Shown here piece after piece: positions 9,523 to 18,738 of a stretch of DNA of 64,000 nucleotides. Source of the stretch: Paraburkholderia sp. Tr-20389 (GTDB taxonomy: Bacteria; Pseudomonadota; Gammaproteobacteria; Burkholderiales; Burkholderiaceae); contig NZ_JAAGPD010000043.1 in the NCBI RefSeq assembly GCF_017104565.1, positions 1 to 64,000 of the forward strand. The letters run 5' to 3'. The stretch's first letter is position 1, and the number at the start of each line of letters is the position of its first letter. The notes under the pieces are model-generated. The model was not told where the DNA came from, did not search any database, and saw only the letters and a list, made by a program, of their open reading frames with translations. The translations under genes were made by a program, and so were the position numbers.

Positions 9523-10185
9523 TTACGCGCCACGCACGACGATCGCATGCACGCGATAAGGACCGTGCGCGCCGAGCACGATGGTCTGTTCGATGTCGCC
9601 CGTACGCGACGGGCCGGAAACGAAGTTGACGGCGCGCGGCAGCTCGCCGCGTTCGCTGCGGATCAGATTGAACGCATCCTCATGACCGGCGACGATGCGC
9701 GAGGCCGGCACGACCGCGATGTGCGTCTCGGGCAGCAAGCCCGCCGACGCGTACGTCTGCGGCCCGGACAGCAGCACCAGCGTGCCTGTTTCAGCCGTCG
9801 CGCAGAAGCAGCCCGTGATGCCGACGCGATCTTCGTCGCGCGGCTTGCGAAACTCGACGTCGATGCCCGATCCGCCCCAAGGCAATGCTTCGAGCGTCTG
9901 CCACGCGATGGCCTGGGTCGGCAGGTTCAGTTCCGAGAGATAGCGATGCGCGGCGGCGGGCACGTCGGCCAGCGATTCGACGGTATCGACCGTGGTCGCC
10001 ATCTTCTTCGCCTGCTCGATGAAATGGGTGGTGAGGTCGTCCGGCATCGGTGGACGCGGACCTTGCGGATGGCTGGCAAGATACGCTTGCGCCGCGTCGC
10101 GCTCCGATGCGGCCGGCTCGGGTTCACGCCCTTGCGCCGCGCGGATGCGCGCCAGGATGTTGCGGCGGGCCGTCGATGTATCCAT
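9523..10185 (-). CDS. lutC: LutC/YkgG family protein (LUD domain)
   Basis: This is a 220-residue LUD-domain protein of the LutC family, linked to L-lactate oxidation by the LutABC complex. Visible motifs are ITGCFCATAETGTLVLLSGP, LLPETHIAVVPASRIV and SGPSRTGDIEQTIVLGAHGP near the C terminus. ATG 10185 is chosen because GAGG lies eight bases upstream; ATG 10191 is too close to that site. LutA and LutB partners are not adjacent, so they must be elsewhere or the protein works alone. Its 3' end may overlap the longer start of the antiporter gene. Confidence 0.88.
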   Translation of the reverse strand: MDTSTARRNILARIRAAQGREPEPAASERDAAQAYLASHPQGPRPPMPDDLTTHFIEQAKKMATTVDTVESLADVPAAAHRYLSELNLPTQAIAWQTLEALPWGGSGIDVEFRKPRDEDRVGITGCFCATAETGTLVLLSGPQTYASAGLLPETHIAVVPASRIVAGHEDAFNLIRSERGELPRAVNFVSGPSRTGDIEQTIVLGAHGPYRVHAIVVRGA

Positions 10186-10394
10186 TGCCATATCCTCGTG
10201 CCGGTGACGTGTGGACGATGCGAAATGCGCGTTCCGACTGCGCATTGACCCGCGAATTATACCGGCCGCTCGTTGCGCGAACACCTGGCCGAGAGGCGTA
10301 TAGCCCAGGCCGGATGGTCTATGGGAGTGCCCGCGCAAAACAGCGACAATGAGCTTCACATGCTCTGCGACGCCTGCGAAAGCGATGCCGCGTG

Positions 10395-11594
10395 TTACTT
10401 GCCGGCGTCTTCTTCCACAGGATGGTCGATGCCGAACACCTGGCGCAGATAGGCGAGGTACGCCTTGTCTTCGCACATGTTCTTGCCCGGCGAGTCCGAC
10501 AACTTCGCGACGGGCTGGCCGTTGCACTTGACCATCTTGATCACGATCTGCAACGGGTTGTAGCCGAGATCGTTGGTCAGGTTCGTGCCCACGCCGAATG
10601 CCAGCTTGCAGCGGCCGCGGAAGCGCTCGTACAGCTGCAGCACTTTCGGAATGTCGAGTGCGTCGGAGAACACGAGCACCTTCGTGCGCGGATCGCAGCG
10701 GTTCGCCTCGTAGTGCGCGAGAAGACGCTCGCCCCAGTCGAACGGATCGCCCGAATCATGACGCGCGCCGTCGAAGAGCTTGCAGAAGTACATGTCGAAA
10801 TCGCGCAGGAACGCCTTCATGCCATACACGTCCGACAACGCAATGCCCAGGTCGCCGCGATATTCCTTCGCCCACATCTCGAAGCCGAAGATCTGCGAGT
10901 CGCGCAGGCGCGGGCCCAGCGCCTGGCAGGCCTGCAGGTACTCGTGCGCCATCGTGCCGAGCGGCGTGAGGCCGTGCTTCATCGCGTAGAACACGTTGCT
11001 GGTGCCCGCGAACTGCTCGCGCAGGCCTTCCTTGAGCGTGAGGATCACCTCTTCGTGCCAGCGGCCCGAGAAGCGGCGGCGCGTGCCGTAATCGGCGATC
11101 TTGCATTCGGCGAACTCGGGGCGCGCGCCCAGCAACTGGATCTTGTCGCGCAGGCGTTCACGCCCTTCGCTGTAGTCCGGCTGCTGCTGCGTATTGCGGA
11201 AATAGACTTCGTTGACGATCGCGAGCACGGGAATTTCGAAGAGGATCGTGTGCAGCCACGGCCCCTTGATATCGATCTCGATCTCGCCGTTGCCTTTCGC
11301 CGACGGCGTGATCGAAATGTACTTCTCGTTCAGATGGAAGAGCGCGAGGAAATCGATGAAGTCGTTCTTGATGAAGCGCATCCGGCGCAGATAGTCGAGT
11401 TCGCCCTCGCTGAAGCGCAGCTTGCAGAGCTTGCGCACTTCGCCGCGTATTTCGTCGATGTACGGCACGAGGTTGACGTTCGGCGTGCGGCAGCGGAACT
11501 TGTATTCGACGTTGGCGGCCGGGAAATGATGCAGCACGACCTGCATCATCGTGAACTTGTACAGGTCGGTATCGAACAGCGATGTAATGATCAT
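10395..11594 (-). CDS. pncB: Nicotinate phosphoribosyltransferase
   Basis: PncB joins nicotinate and PRPP to make nicotinate mononucleotide, a salvage route to NAD. The 399-residue protein has the N terminus [19 protein letters not shown], the central [10 protein letters not shown] and [19 protein letters not shown], and the phosphoribosyl region [15 protein letters not shown] followed by VLVFSDALD. These are family hallmarks. ATG 11594 gives the standard N terminus; the frame is open to 11654 without other support. It stands alone, with about 200 bases to lutC and 280 to fdxA. Confidence 0.95.
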   Translation of the reverse strand: MIITSLFDTDLYKFTMMQVVLHHFPAANVEYKFRCRTPNVNLVPYIDEIRGEVRKLCKLRFSEGELDYLRRMRFIKNDFIDFLALFHLNEKYISITPSAKGNGEIEIDIKGPWLHTILFEIPVLAIVNEVYFRNTQQQPDYSEGRERLRDKIQLLGARPEFAECKIADYGTRRRFSGRWHEEVILTLKEGLREQFAGTSNVFYAMKHGLTPLGTMAHEYLQACQALGPRLRDSQIFGFEMWAKEYRGDLGIALSDVYGMKAFLRDFDMYFCKLFDGARHDSGDPFDWGERLLAHYEANRCDPRTKVLVFSDALDIPKVLQLYERFRGRCKLAFGVGTNLTNDLGYNPLQIVIKMVKCNGQPVAKLSDSPGKNMCEDKAYLAYLRQVFGIDHPVEEDAGK

Positions 11595-11874
11595 GATCTT
11601 GCAAACCGGGACTGCATGAGAATCGGAAGACGTCTCGCGAAGATGCTGTCGCATGTTACCCGAATGCGCGCCGGCGGTCGTTCCAATGCGGCAGGCGCAG
11701 TGTCGGCCCGTGTGAGCCCATGGCGCGAACCGCCCGCCATAAACTAATCACCAAACGATATAAACGGCTTGGGACGATCGCGTATGCACTACTTGACGTT
11801 ACGTTACAATACCGCTTTTGGCGTCTAGCCATCTCCCCACTACCCAAAAGATATCGTTTGCAGGAGTTGCCTGA

Positions 11875-12198
11875 ATGACTCACGTTGTGACCGAAAGCTG
11901 CATCAAGTGCCGCTATACCGACTGCGTCGATGTGTGCCCGGTGGACTGCTTTCGCGAAGGTCCCAACTTCCTCGCGATCGACCCGGACGAATGCATCGAC
12001 TGCGCCGTGTGCGTTGCGGAATGCCCGGTAAACGCCATTTACGCTGAAGAAGACGTGCCTGGCGACCAGCAGCACTTCACGGAACTCAATGCCGAGCTGG
12101 CAAAGGCATGGCCGAGCATCACGAAGACCAAGTCGCCGCTGCCCGAAGCCGACGAATTCAAGGATGTGAAGGAAAAGCTCGCACTGCTCGAGCGTTGA
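11875..12198 (+). CDS. fdxA: Ferredoxin FdxA (7Fe-8S type)
   Basis: This is a small electron carrier of 107 residues. The N-terminal cluster region has [18 protein letters not shown], and the second has [17 protein letters not shown]. Together they fit one 3Fe-4S and one 4Fe-4S cluster, as in Azotobacter-type FdxA. The C-terminal 50 residues are charged and helical, typical of this subfamily. ATG 11875 has a purine-rich GCAGGAG site just upstream. It sits alone between the divergent pncB and the tRNA-Asn genes. Confidence 0.95.
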   Translation: MTHVVTESCIKCRYTDCVDVCPVDCFREGPNFLAIDPDECIDCAVCVAECPVNAIYAEEDVPGDQQHFTELNAELAKAWPSITKTKSPLPEADEFKDVKEKLALLER

Positions 12199-12257
12199 TC
12201 GAAGTAACCTGCCTCCGGCTCGAATCAGTTGAATTAAATTGAGATGAACCGGGGGTA

Positions 12258-12286
12258 TTGACAGGTTCTTCTACACCTCCTACAAT
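12258..12286 (+). promoter_or_regulatory. Predicted sigma-70 promoter for the tRNA-Asn genes
   Basis: A perfect -35 TTGACA at 12258-12263 is separated by 17 bases from TACAAT at 12281-12286. The first tRNA begins 23 bases after the -10 box, so transcription would start near 12293. Confidence 0.85.
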
Positions 12287-12308
12287 TTCGCTTCTCTGCT
12301 GTTGTTGT

Positions 12309-12384
12309 TCCCCGATAGCTCAGTCGGTAGAGCGCCGGACTGTTAATCCGTAGGTCCCTGGTTCGAGCCCAGGTCGGGGAGCCA
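12309..12384 (+). tRNA. tRNA-Asn (anticodon GTT), copy 1
   Basis: The 76-base cloverleaf has acceptor arms TCCCCGA and TCGGGGA, a D arm GCTC...GAGC, an anticodon loop CTGTTAA with anticodon GTT, a T arm with GGTTCGAGCCC, and an encoded CCA end. It is identical to the copy at 12448. It follows a strong promoter and has its own terminator. Confidence 0.97.
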
Positions 12385-12392
12385 AAAATTGC

Positions 12393-12422
12393 AAAGGCCC
12401 GTTAACCACAACGGGCTTTTTT
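12393..12422 (+). terminator. Terminator after first tRNA-Asn
   Basis: The arms GCCCGTT (12397-12403) and AACGGGC (12410-12416) form a hairpin followed by six Ts. It lies between the two tRNA copies, so the second may have weaker or separate transcription. Confidence 0.8.
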
Positions 12423-12447
12423 ATGTAGCGACACGTTGTACTGCTGT

Positions 12448-12523
12448 TCCCCGATAGCTCAGTCGGTAGAGCGCCGGACTGTTAATCCGTAGGTCCCTGG
12501 TTCGAGCCCAGGTCGGGGAGCCA
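12448..12523 (+). tRNA. tRNA-Asn (anticodon GTT), copy 2
   Basis: This 76-base sequence is identical to the first tRNA-Asn, including the encoded CCA. Six bases upstream (CTGTTC) and the first bases downstream are also similar, so it is a recent tandem duplication. A strong terminator follows. I see no clear separate promoter in the 25 bases after the first terminator. Confidence 0.97.
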
Positions 12524-12530
12524 AAATTCG

Positions 12531-12558
12531 AAGGCCCGCATACGTGCGGGCCTTTTTC
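12531..12558 (+). terminator. Terminator after second tRNA-Asn
   Basis: The arms AAGGCCCGCA and TGCGGGCCTT form a ten-pair stem with the loop TACG and a trailing T-run. Confidence 0.9.
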
Positions 12559-12723
12559 TTTTCTGCGACCTTCTTTCTCGCGCCCGGTTTTCATCGCCGC
12601 TTTCAGCCGCGACTTCGCGAGACCCTTCACGTCAAAGGCAAGGCCGGGCAACCAGGTTACGATTGCGTTCTCATCGGCAGCCAGCCTGCTGCACGCCCAC
12701 TCGCTCAATCTTCCGGTCACCTG

Positions 12724-13215
12724 ATGAAAATCGCCCTGCCCTGTGCGCGCGTCCTCGCCGCCACCGTCTTCGCCGCCGCGTCCGTCTGCGCACCGCTCGC
12801 ACAGGCCGAAGAGGTCGCCAGCGTCAACACGAACTTCCACATCACCGGCTCGGACCGCGTCGTCGTCGAGGCATACGACGATCCCGCCGTACAGGGCGTC
12901 ACCTGCTACGTGTCGCGAGCGCGCACGGGCGGCATCAAGGGGACGCTCGGAATCGCCGAAGACCCGACGGAAGCGTCGATCGCATGCCGTCAGGTCGGGC
13001 CCGTCAAGATCCCCGAGCCGCTGCGTCAGCAGGCCGACGTGTTCACCGAACGGATGTCGTTCATCTTCAAGACGCTGCACGTCGTGCGCGTCGTCGATAC
13101 GAAACGCAACACGCTCGTCTATCTCACCTACAGCGACCGCGTCGCGACGGGCAGCGCGAAGAACAGCGTCACCGCCGTGCCGATGCCCGCCGGCACGACG
13201 ATTCCCGTCCGTTGA
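12724..13215 (+). CDS. creA: CreA family periplasmic protein
   Basis: This 163-residue secreted protein belongs to the CreA family. Residues 1-28 are a signal peptide ending in APLAQA|E. The mature part has the family sequences DRVVVEAYDDPAVQGVTCYV, GIKGTLGIAEDPTEASIACR and FKTLHVVRVVDTKRNTLVYL. The biochemical role of CreA is unknown. ATG 12724 gives a complete signal peptide; the frame is open upstream into the tRNA terminator without support. The AraC regulator gene starts 41 bases later. Confidence 0.92.
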   Translation: MKIALPCARVLAATVFAAASVCAPLAQAEEVASVNTNFHITGSDRVVVEAYDDPAVQGVTCYVSRARTGGIKGTLGIAEDPTEASIACRQVGPVKIPEPLRQQADVFTERMSFIFKTLHVVRVVDTKRNTLVYLTYSDRVATGSAKNSVTAVPMPAGTTIPVR

Positions 13216-13256
13216 TTGCGCGGTAAACTGACAGGCTCCGCAGCACTCCGATCATC

Positions 13257-14084
13257 ATGGCTTCGACCCGCTTCCGCGATAACGCCCGTTACTGGCGCAC
13301 GCCGCTTCTGCCCGGCGCGGATCTGCTCACGGCCGAATATCACGATCACGAGTTCACCCCGCACTGGCACGACGCGTACACGATTCCCGTCATCGAGGCG
13401 GGCGCGGAAGCGTATCGGTATCAGGGCTCGCGTCACGTTGCCGAAGCGGGCAGCGTGCCCATCATCAATCCGGGCGAGTTGCACACCGGTTCGCGCGCGA
13501 TGGACGAAGGCTGGCGGTATCGCGTGATGTATGCGCCCGTCGACTTCCTTCACGCGCTCGCGGAAGACATCGCGGGCTGCGCGCAGCCGCTGCCGTGGTT
13601 CGATGCCGACGTGATCCGCGACCCCGATCTCGCTGTACGGTTGTCGCATGCGCACCGTTTGCTCGAGGCGAACGGCGATCCGCTCGCCGCGGAAACGGCG
13701 ATGCTCGATGCGCTGTCGACGTTGCTGGTTCGCTACGGCCGCACGCGCCCCGCTACGCCGCCACTCGCCCTCGACGACGCGCGCGTCGTCACGATGAAGG
13801 AGCAACTGGCTGGTGATCTTTCCGCGCCGCTCAAGCTCGCCGACCTCGCCGATTCGGTGGGTCTGTCGCAGTTTCACGCCGCGCGCCTTTTCGCCAAGGT
13901 GACGGGCCTGCCGCCGCACGCGTGGCGCAACCAGGTGCGGCTGCAGCGCTCGCTCGGGCCGTTGCGCGCAGGCGCGTCGGTGGCGGACGTCGCGGCGGCG
14001 AACGGCTTCACCGATCAAAGCCACTTCACCCGGCATTTCCGGCGCATGTTCGGCGTGCCGCCGGGGCGCTGGCAGTCGTCGTAG
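13257..14084 (+). CDS. AraC family transcriptional regulator
   Basis: The 275-residue protein has an N-terminal cupin-like ligand domain with the metal/ligand-binding pattern HDHEFTPHWHDAYTIPVIEAG. The C-terminal DNA-binding domain has two helix-turn-helix motifs: LADLADSVGLSQFHAARLF and VADVAAANGFTDQSHFTRHF, the latter with the conserved family sequence. It is directly upstream of azlC-azlD on the same strand, so it probably controls them. AraC-type regulators are often found next to azlCD. The inducer is not readable. Confidence 0.93.
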   Translation: MASTRFRDNARYWRTPLLPGADLLTAEYHDHEFTPHWHDAYTIPVIEAGAEAYRYQGSRHVAEAGSVPIINPGELHTGSRAMDEGWRYRVMYAPVDFLHALAEDIAGCAQPLPWFDADVIRDPDLAVRLSHAHRLLEANGDPLAAETAMLDALSTLLVRYGRTRPATPPLALDDARVVTMKEQLAGDLSAPLKLADLADSVGLSQFHAARLFAKVTGLPPHAWRNQVRLQRSLGPLRAGASVADVAAANGFTDQSHFTRHFRRMFGVPPGRWQSS

Positions 14085-14224
14085 GCGCTCGCGAGCGCGC
14101 GACATCGACCTGCGCGGGCACGGCCATCCGCCGCAAAGCCGCAACAATCCTGCTCAAGGCGCAAGAACGTACAAGCCGCTCCTCCCCTCGCCCGGCTATG
14201 CTTCGCCCCATCGAGGAGAAAAGA

Positions 14225-14965
14225 TTGACCCACCCTGCACAACCCACTCACCGTTTCAAGGAACTCACGGCGGGCGCGCGCGACACGCTCCCGATGATCA
14301 TCGGTTCGCTGCCGTTCGGCGTGATCTACGGCACGCTCGTCGCGTCCGGTCCGCTGCATCTGTGGCACGGCCAGCTGATGTCGCTGGTCGTGTTCGCCGG
14401 CTCCGCCCAGTTCATCGCGCTCGGCCTGATCGCGGGCCACGCGAGCTACGCCGTGATCTGGGCGACGACGCTCGTCGTCAACGCCCGCCACGTCCTCTAC
14501 AGCGCGACGCTCGCGCCGTATGTGTCGCACCTGCCGTCGCGCTGGCGCTGGGCGCTCGGCGGCCTGCTGACGGACGAAGTGTTCGCAGTCGCATGGGCGC
14601 ACTACCGGCTGAAGCCGCCGGGCTCGGTCGGGCCGTACTACTTCCTCGGCTCGGGCCTCGCGATGTACCTCAACTGGCAGATCTGGACGCTCGTCGGCCT
14701 GCTGTTCGGCGCTGCCTTCCCGGGACTGCAGTCGCTCGGGCTCGACTTCGCGATGGTCGTGACCTTCATCGCGATCGTGGTGCCGCAGCTCGTCGCGGTA
14801 CGCTATCTGGCGGCCGCCACCACGGCGGGCGCACTGTCGTTCTTCTGGCAAGACTGGCCGTACAAGCTCGGCTTGCTGGGCGCTGTGTTCGTCGGGGTCG
14901 CGGTCGGTGTCCTGCTGTCCATGCCCGCGTTCCAGCGCACCCAAACGGCGGAGGCATCGCGATGA
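14225..14965 (+). CDS. azlC: AzlC family branched-chain amino acid exporter subunit
   Basis: AzlC is the large membrane subunit of the AzlCD exporter for branched-chain amino acids and analogues. The 246-residue protein has several hydrophobic segments. Signature regions are ARDTLPMIIGSLPFGVIYG, FAGSAQFIALGLIAG, VVNARHVLYSATLAPYV and LLTDEVFAVAW. I chose the TTG at 14225 because GAGGAG lies about seven bases upstream; ATG 14198 is in frame but has no good site. Its stop overlaps azlD by four bases (ATGA), so the two are coupled. Confidence 0.9.
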   Translation: MTHPAQPTHRFKELTAGARDTLPMIIGSLPFGVIYGTLVASGPLHLWHGQLMSLVVFAGSAQFIALGLIAGHASYAVIWATTLVVNARHVLYSATLAPYVSHLPSRWRWALGGLLTDEVFAVAWAHYRLKPPGSVGPYYFLGSGLAMYLNWQIWTLVGLLFGAAFPGLQSLGLDFAMVVTFIAIVVPQLVAVRYLAAATTAGALSFFWQDWPYKLGLLGAVFVGVAVGVLLSMPAFQRTQTAEASR

Positions 14966-15285
14966 ACTACGTTCTGCTGATTCTCGGCATGGCCCTCATC
15001 ACGTGGCTGATCCGCACCGCCGTATTCGTGCTCGGCGATCGCGTCGTGTTTCCGCCGCTCGTGCGTACCGCGCTCGGCTTCGTGCCCGTCACCGTCCTGA
15101 CGGCGATCATCGTGCCGATGGCCGTGTCGCCGCACGGCACGGAGGCGGAAATCACGTGGCGCAATCCGCAGCTCGTCGGCGCACTCGCCGCCATCGCCGT
15201 CAGCGCGCTCACGCGCCGACCGCTTCTGACCATCGCGGTAGGCCTCGCCGTCTTCTTCGTCTGGCAAGGCGTCGTGCTGAAGTGA
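14962..15285 (+). CDS. azlD: AzlD family exporter small subunit
   Basis: This 107-residue protein has three to four hydrophobic segments and belongs to the AzlD family, the small partner of AzlC. The N terminus YVLLILGMALITWLIRTA and the middle ALGFVPVTVLTAIIVP are typical. The start overlaps azlC in an ATGA. Both subunits are needed for export in known systems. Confidence 0.92.
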   Translation: MNYVLLILGMALITWLIRTAVFVLGDRVVFPPLVRTALGFVPVTVLTAIIVPMAVSPHGTEAEITWRNPQLVGALAAIAVSALTRRPLLTIAVGLAVFFVWQGVVLK

Positions 15286-15303
15286 CCCTGCCGTAACGTT
15301 TGC

Positions 15304-15330
15304 GCGCGCCGTCCGCCCGGCACGGCGCGC
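15304..15330 (+). terminator. Possible terminator hairpin after azlD
   Basis: The arms GCGCGCCGT and ACGGCGCGC give a nine-pair GC-rich stem 19 bases after azlD. There is no T-run, so factor-independent termination is doubtful. Confidence 0.35.
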
Positions 15331-15518
15331 TGCCCTCAAGTTCCCTTTCAATCCGCCGATAAACACTCGTGGTCCGTGAACCAGGCACCGTCCATCGACG
15401 GGATGCAGGCAAGCCGGACAGAACCGCGCCGGATATCGGTGCCGTCAGCGCACAGGGGCGCACGGCACGAGGCCAGCGCCTCGACGGTGGTCGCGCGGTC
15501 GACGAAACGGGATAAGAC

Positions 15519-16286
15519 ATGGGTCAGATTACCCTTAACATCAAGGACGAAACGCTCGCATCCTTACGAAAGGATTTCGACGCGTTCGTGCGGGTCTCGC
15601 TAAAGCTGGACCCGCAGTTCGCGACACCATCGTTCGAGGATTTCCTGCGGGCAAAACTTCTCGACAACATGGTGCCGCTGACCGAGAACGCCGTGCAGCG
15701 GATGCTGCAGGGCGGCCAGTACGCATGGGCGAAGCGCACGCTGGACAAGGAGTTTCCGGACGTCGTCGCGATTCTGATGAAGCAGGCGAACGAGTTCGGC
15801 TTCGGGTTTGCGTCGCGTTCGGAATGGACGCCCGAAGAACTCGCCAAGCAAAGCCGCGAGTGGGCCGCCGCGATCGTCAAGGAAGCGGAAGGCGCGCCTT
15901 CGCTGGTGGACCCGCTCGCCGCGCAGATCAAGTCGGCGGCGCAGGACATTCAGGCGCTCGAGGAAGTGATGCAGACGCCCGCCTGGCGTCTGGCCGAATC
16001 GCTGCGTCAGCGGGTGTACGAGGCGAAAGTCGCATGCGAAACCAGCGTGGGCAGCGCGGCGCGCGAAAAGCTCGGCGAACTGCGCGGGCTGTTGCGCCTG
16101 GGTATTTCGCATGGCTCGTTTCAGAAGCAGGAAGCGCAACAGATCATGGAGTACCTGCGGCTGCTCAAGCCGGAGATTTTCGTCGAAGAGCCGTATGACG
16201 TGTTCACGCGGCTCGCCGCGTGGCTGCGCAACTTCTTCATGCCGCCGCCGCGGCCCCAGCAGCAACAGCAGCGCCAATCGCGCTAG
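15519..16286 (+). CDS. Hypothetical protein, mostly helical
   Basis: I do not recognise this 255-residue protein. It is soluble, rich in charged residues and predicted mostly helical. The N terminus reads MGQITLNIKDETLASLRKDF and resembles the start of proteins with small DNA-binding or oligomerisation domains, but this is weak. The C terminus is Pro/Gln-rich (PPPRPQQQQQRQ). Codon use is like the neighbouring core genes. It converges on the helicase gene. Start ATG 15519 lies after the purine-rich GGGATAAGAC, an acceptable ribosome site. Confidence 0.75.
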   Translation: MGQITLNIKDETLASLRKDFDAFVRVSLKLDPQFATPSFEDFLRAKLLDNMVPLTENAVQRMLQGGQYAWAKRTLDKEFPDVVAILMKQANEFGFGFASRSEWTPEELAKQSREWAAAIVKEAEGAPSLVDPLAAQIKSAAQDIQALEEVMQTPAWRLAESLRQRVYEAKVACETSVGSAAREKLGELRGLLRLGISHGSFQKQEAQQIMEYLRLLKPEIFVEEPYDVFTRLAAWLRNFFMPPPRPQQQQQRQSR

Positions 16287-16349
16287 CTTTATCTCAAGAA
16301 ATCAAGACAGACGGCGTCCGCACTGGACGCCTTCCCGGTCGCGGCAAGC

Positions 16350-18599
16350 TCAGTCCCACATCTTTCTGAGCTTTGCCGCGATTTCTATTTTGGCCTGCGC
16401 TGCGGCGGCCAGCCCAACCGCAGTCGGGGCGGACACGACAGGCACGGGCGGCCACGCATGCGAATCGAACAGCGGCAGCAGATGCGGCGGGATGAAGCGC
16501 GTGCGCGACGCCCACACGTGACGGTCGCCGAGATGCGTCTGGTTGTGCACGTAGAAGCGCTGCGGCATCACGATGTGCAGGTCTTCTTTCGCGCGTGTCA
16601 TCGCCACGTACAACAGGCGCCGCTCCTCGTCGATTTCCTCCTCGCTGCCCGTGCCGAGATCGGACGGAATGCAGCCGTCGACGCCGTTGAGCACGAACAC
16701 ATTGCGCCACTCCTGCCCCTTCGCCGAATGGATGGTGGACAGGATCAGATAGTCCTCGTCGATCAGCGGGACGCCGGATTCGTCGCTGGTGGCGTCGGGC
16801 GGATCGAGCGTCAGCTCCGTCAGGAAGCGCTCCCGCGACGCGTAAGTGCCCGCGATGCTCTCCATCTGCACGAGATCGGCCTGGCGAATCGACGCGTCCT
16901 CGTGGTTGCGCTCCAGATGCGGCTCGTACCAGCGGCGCACCATCTCGAACTCGGCGGGCCAAGGCGTCTGCCGCCCACAGACGGACGCCATCATCGCCAC
17001 GAACGGATGCCAGTCTTCGAGCGTGCGCGCCGGCGGCGCGAACGCGGCAAGCGCGCCCGCCGCGCAGCTGGACACGCCATGGGCGGCCGGCAGCCCGCCG
17101 CCTGAGCCGAGCGCGTCGGCTCGCGCGGCGATATCGTCGAGCACACGCGCAGCCGTCGCGGGCCCGACGCCAGGCAGCAGTTGCACGACTCGAAAGCCTG
17201 CCACGCGGTCGCGCGGATTCTCCGCCCAGCGCAGCACGGACAACACATCCTTCACGTGGACGGAATCGAGAAACTTCAGGCCGCCGAACTTCACGAACGG
17301 AATGTTTCGTCGCGTCAGCTCGATTTCGAGCGCCGCGCTATGGTGCGCCGCGCGAAACAGCACGGCCTGCGACTTCAGCTTCATCCCGGCTTCCCGCGCC
17401 GCAAGCACCTGTTCGACGATGTAGCGCGCCTGATCCGCGTCGTCGGCGACGGTGACGAGGTGCGGACGTTGCGCCGACGCCTTGCCGGTCCACAAATTCT
17501 TCGTGTATCGCTCGGACGCGAGGCTAATTACGGCGTTCGAAGCTTCGAGAATCGGCTGCGTCGAACGGTAGTTGCGCTCCAGCGTGACCTGCTTCGCGGG
17601 TGGATCGAAATGCGCCGGGAAGTCGAGAATGTTGCGTACGGTCGCGCCGCGAAACGAATAGATGGATTGCGCGTCGTCGCCGACCACGGTCAGGCCGCGC
17701 CCATCCGGCTTCAAGGCGAGCAGGATCGACGCCTGCAGACGGTTGGTGTCCTGATATTCGTCGACGAGCACGTGATCGAAGCGCCCGGACAGGTCGGCGG
17801 CAATCGCCGGTTCCGCGGCCATGTGCGACCAGTAGAGCAGCAGGTCGTCGTAGTCGAGCACGCTCTGCTTCTGTTTCGCGTCGACGTAGGCCGCGAAAAG
17901 CACACGCAGATCGGCTTCCCATTCGCGGCACCACGGAAACGCGCTGTTGAGCACGTCCGCCAGCGACGCGCCCGTATTCACGACCCGTGAGTAGATCGCG
18001 AAGCACGCCGACTTCGACGGAAAGCGTTTTTCCTTCGCCGAGAAGCCGAGTTCGTGGCGCACGAGATTCATCAGGTCGGCGGAATCTTCGCGGTCGTTGA
18101 TCGTGAAGGTCGGCGACAGTCCGATCAGATCCGCGTACTCGCGCAGCAGGCGCGCGCCGACGCTGTGGAACGTGCCGGACCATGTGAGGCCCTGCGCGAG
18201 CGCCGCACGCGTGCCCAACGCCGCGCCCGCGATGCGCGTGACGCGCCGGGTCATTTCCAGCGCCGCGCGGCGCGAGAACGTCAGTAGCAGAATGCGGCGC
18301 GGATCGACGCCCTTGACGACGAGATTCGCGACCCGGTGTGCGAGCGTGTTGGTCTTGCCGGAGCCCGCGCCCGCAATGACGAGCAGTGCGCCGGACGGAT
18401 GCGCGCCATCGTCCGCGCCGTATTCCACGGCTTCGCGCTGGGCTTCGTTGAGCTTTGCGAGCCAGTCGGCAGCAGCCGCCGACGCGCTCGCATCCGGTGC
18501 GGCAGACGACGCAGCGGGCGGCGATGAAGACAGGGAATCGGCGACGGAAAGCACGATCGGCGGGTTGGAGAGTGAAGGCGACGCATACTGTATATCCAT
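16350..18599 (-). CDS. UvrD/PcrA-type ATP-dependent DNA helicase
   Basis: This is a 749-residue superfamily 1A helicase. The motifs appear in order: Q-motif region LNEAQREAV, Walker A GAGSGKTNTLAHR, Ia LLTFSRRAALEM, II VDEYQDTNRLQ, III VVGDDAQSIYSFRG, IV LERNYRSTQPIL, V STIHSAKGQEWRNVF and VI RRLLYVAMTRAKEDLHI. A Ser/Ala-rich N-terminal leader precedes the Q-motif. It should unwind DNA during repair. ATG 18599 is the best start, giving MDIQYAS. A LexA box covers that start codon, so it is probably SOS-regulated. It may be annotated uvrD, but other UvrD-like paralogues exist in this group, so I leave the symbol empty. Confidence 0.92.
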   Translation of the reverse strand: MDIQYASPSLSNPPIVLSVADSLSSSPPAASSAAPDASASAAAADWLAKLNEAQREAVEYGADDGAHPSGALLVIAGAGSGKTNTLAHRVANLVVKGVDPRRILLLTFSRRAALEMTRRVTRIAGAALGTRAALAQGLTWSGTFHSVGARLLREYADLIGLSPTFTINDREDSADLMNLVRHELGFSAKEKRFPSKSACFAIYSRVVNTGASLADVLNSAFPWCREWEADLRVLFAAYVDAKQKQSVLDYDDLLLYWSHMAAEPAIAADLSGRFDHVLVDEYQDTNRLQASILLALKPDGRGLTVVGDDAQSIYSFRGATVRNILDFPAHFDPPAKQVTLERNYRSTQPILEASNAVISLASERYTKNLWTGKASAQRPHLVTVADDADQARYIVEQVLAAREAGMKLKSQAVLFRAAHHSAALEIELTRRNIPFVKFGGLKFLDSVHVKDVLSVLRWAENPRDRVAGFRVVQLLPGVGPATAARVLDDIAARADALGSGGGLPAAHGVSSCAAGALAAFAPPARTLEDWHPFVAMMASVCGRQTPWPAEFEMVRRWYEPHLERNHEDASIRQADLVQMESIAGTYASRERFLTELTLDPPDATSDESGVPLIDEDYLILSTIHSAKGQEWRNVFVLNGVDGCIPSDLGTGSEEEIDEERRLLYVAMTRAKEDLHIVMPQRFYVHNQTHLGDRHVWASRTRFIPPHLLPLFDSHAWPPVPVVSAPTAVGLAAAAQAKIEIAAKLRKMWD

Positions 18600-18603
18600 A
18601 CAA
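18586..18603 (-). promoter_or_regulatory. LexA (SOS) box overlapping the helicase start codon
   Basis: On the plus strand the site reads TACTGTATATCCATACAA. It matches CTGT-N8-ACAG except for the last base. It shares TACTGTA-ATCCATACA with the box before imuA at 52405. The helicase ATG (18599-18597, minus strand) is inside it. Confidence 0.8.
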
Positions 18604-18738
18604 CCCGCGTCGACAAGCGCCCCATTTTTGCTGTGCCGCGTGCTCGTTCGTGATAGGCGCGCCAAAGAAAAGCCCGGCGTGCGCCGGGCTCATGTGCCGG
18701 ACGACGTCAAACCGTCCGGCGGGCGATGCGAAGAACGC

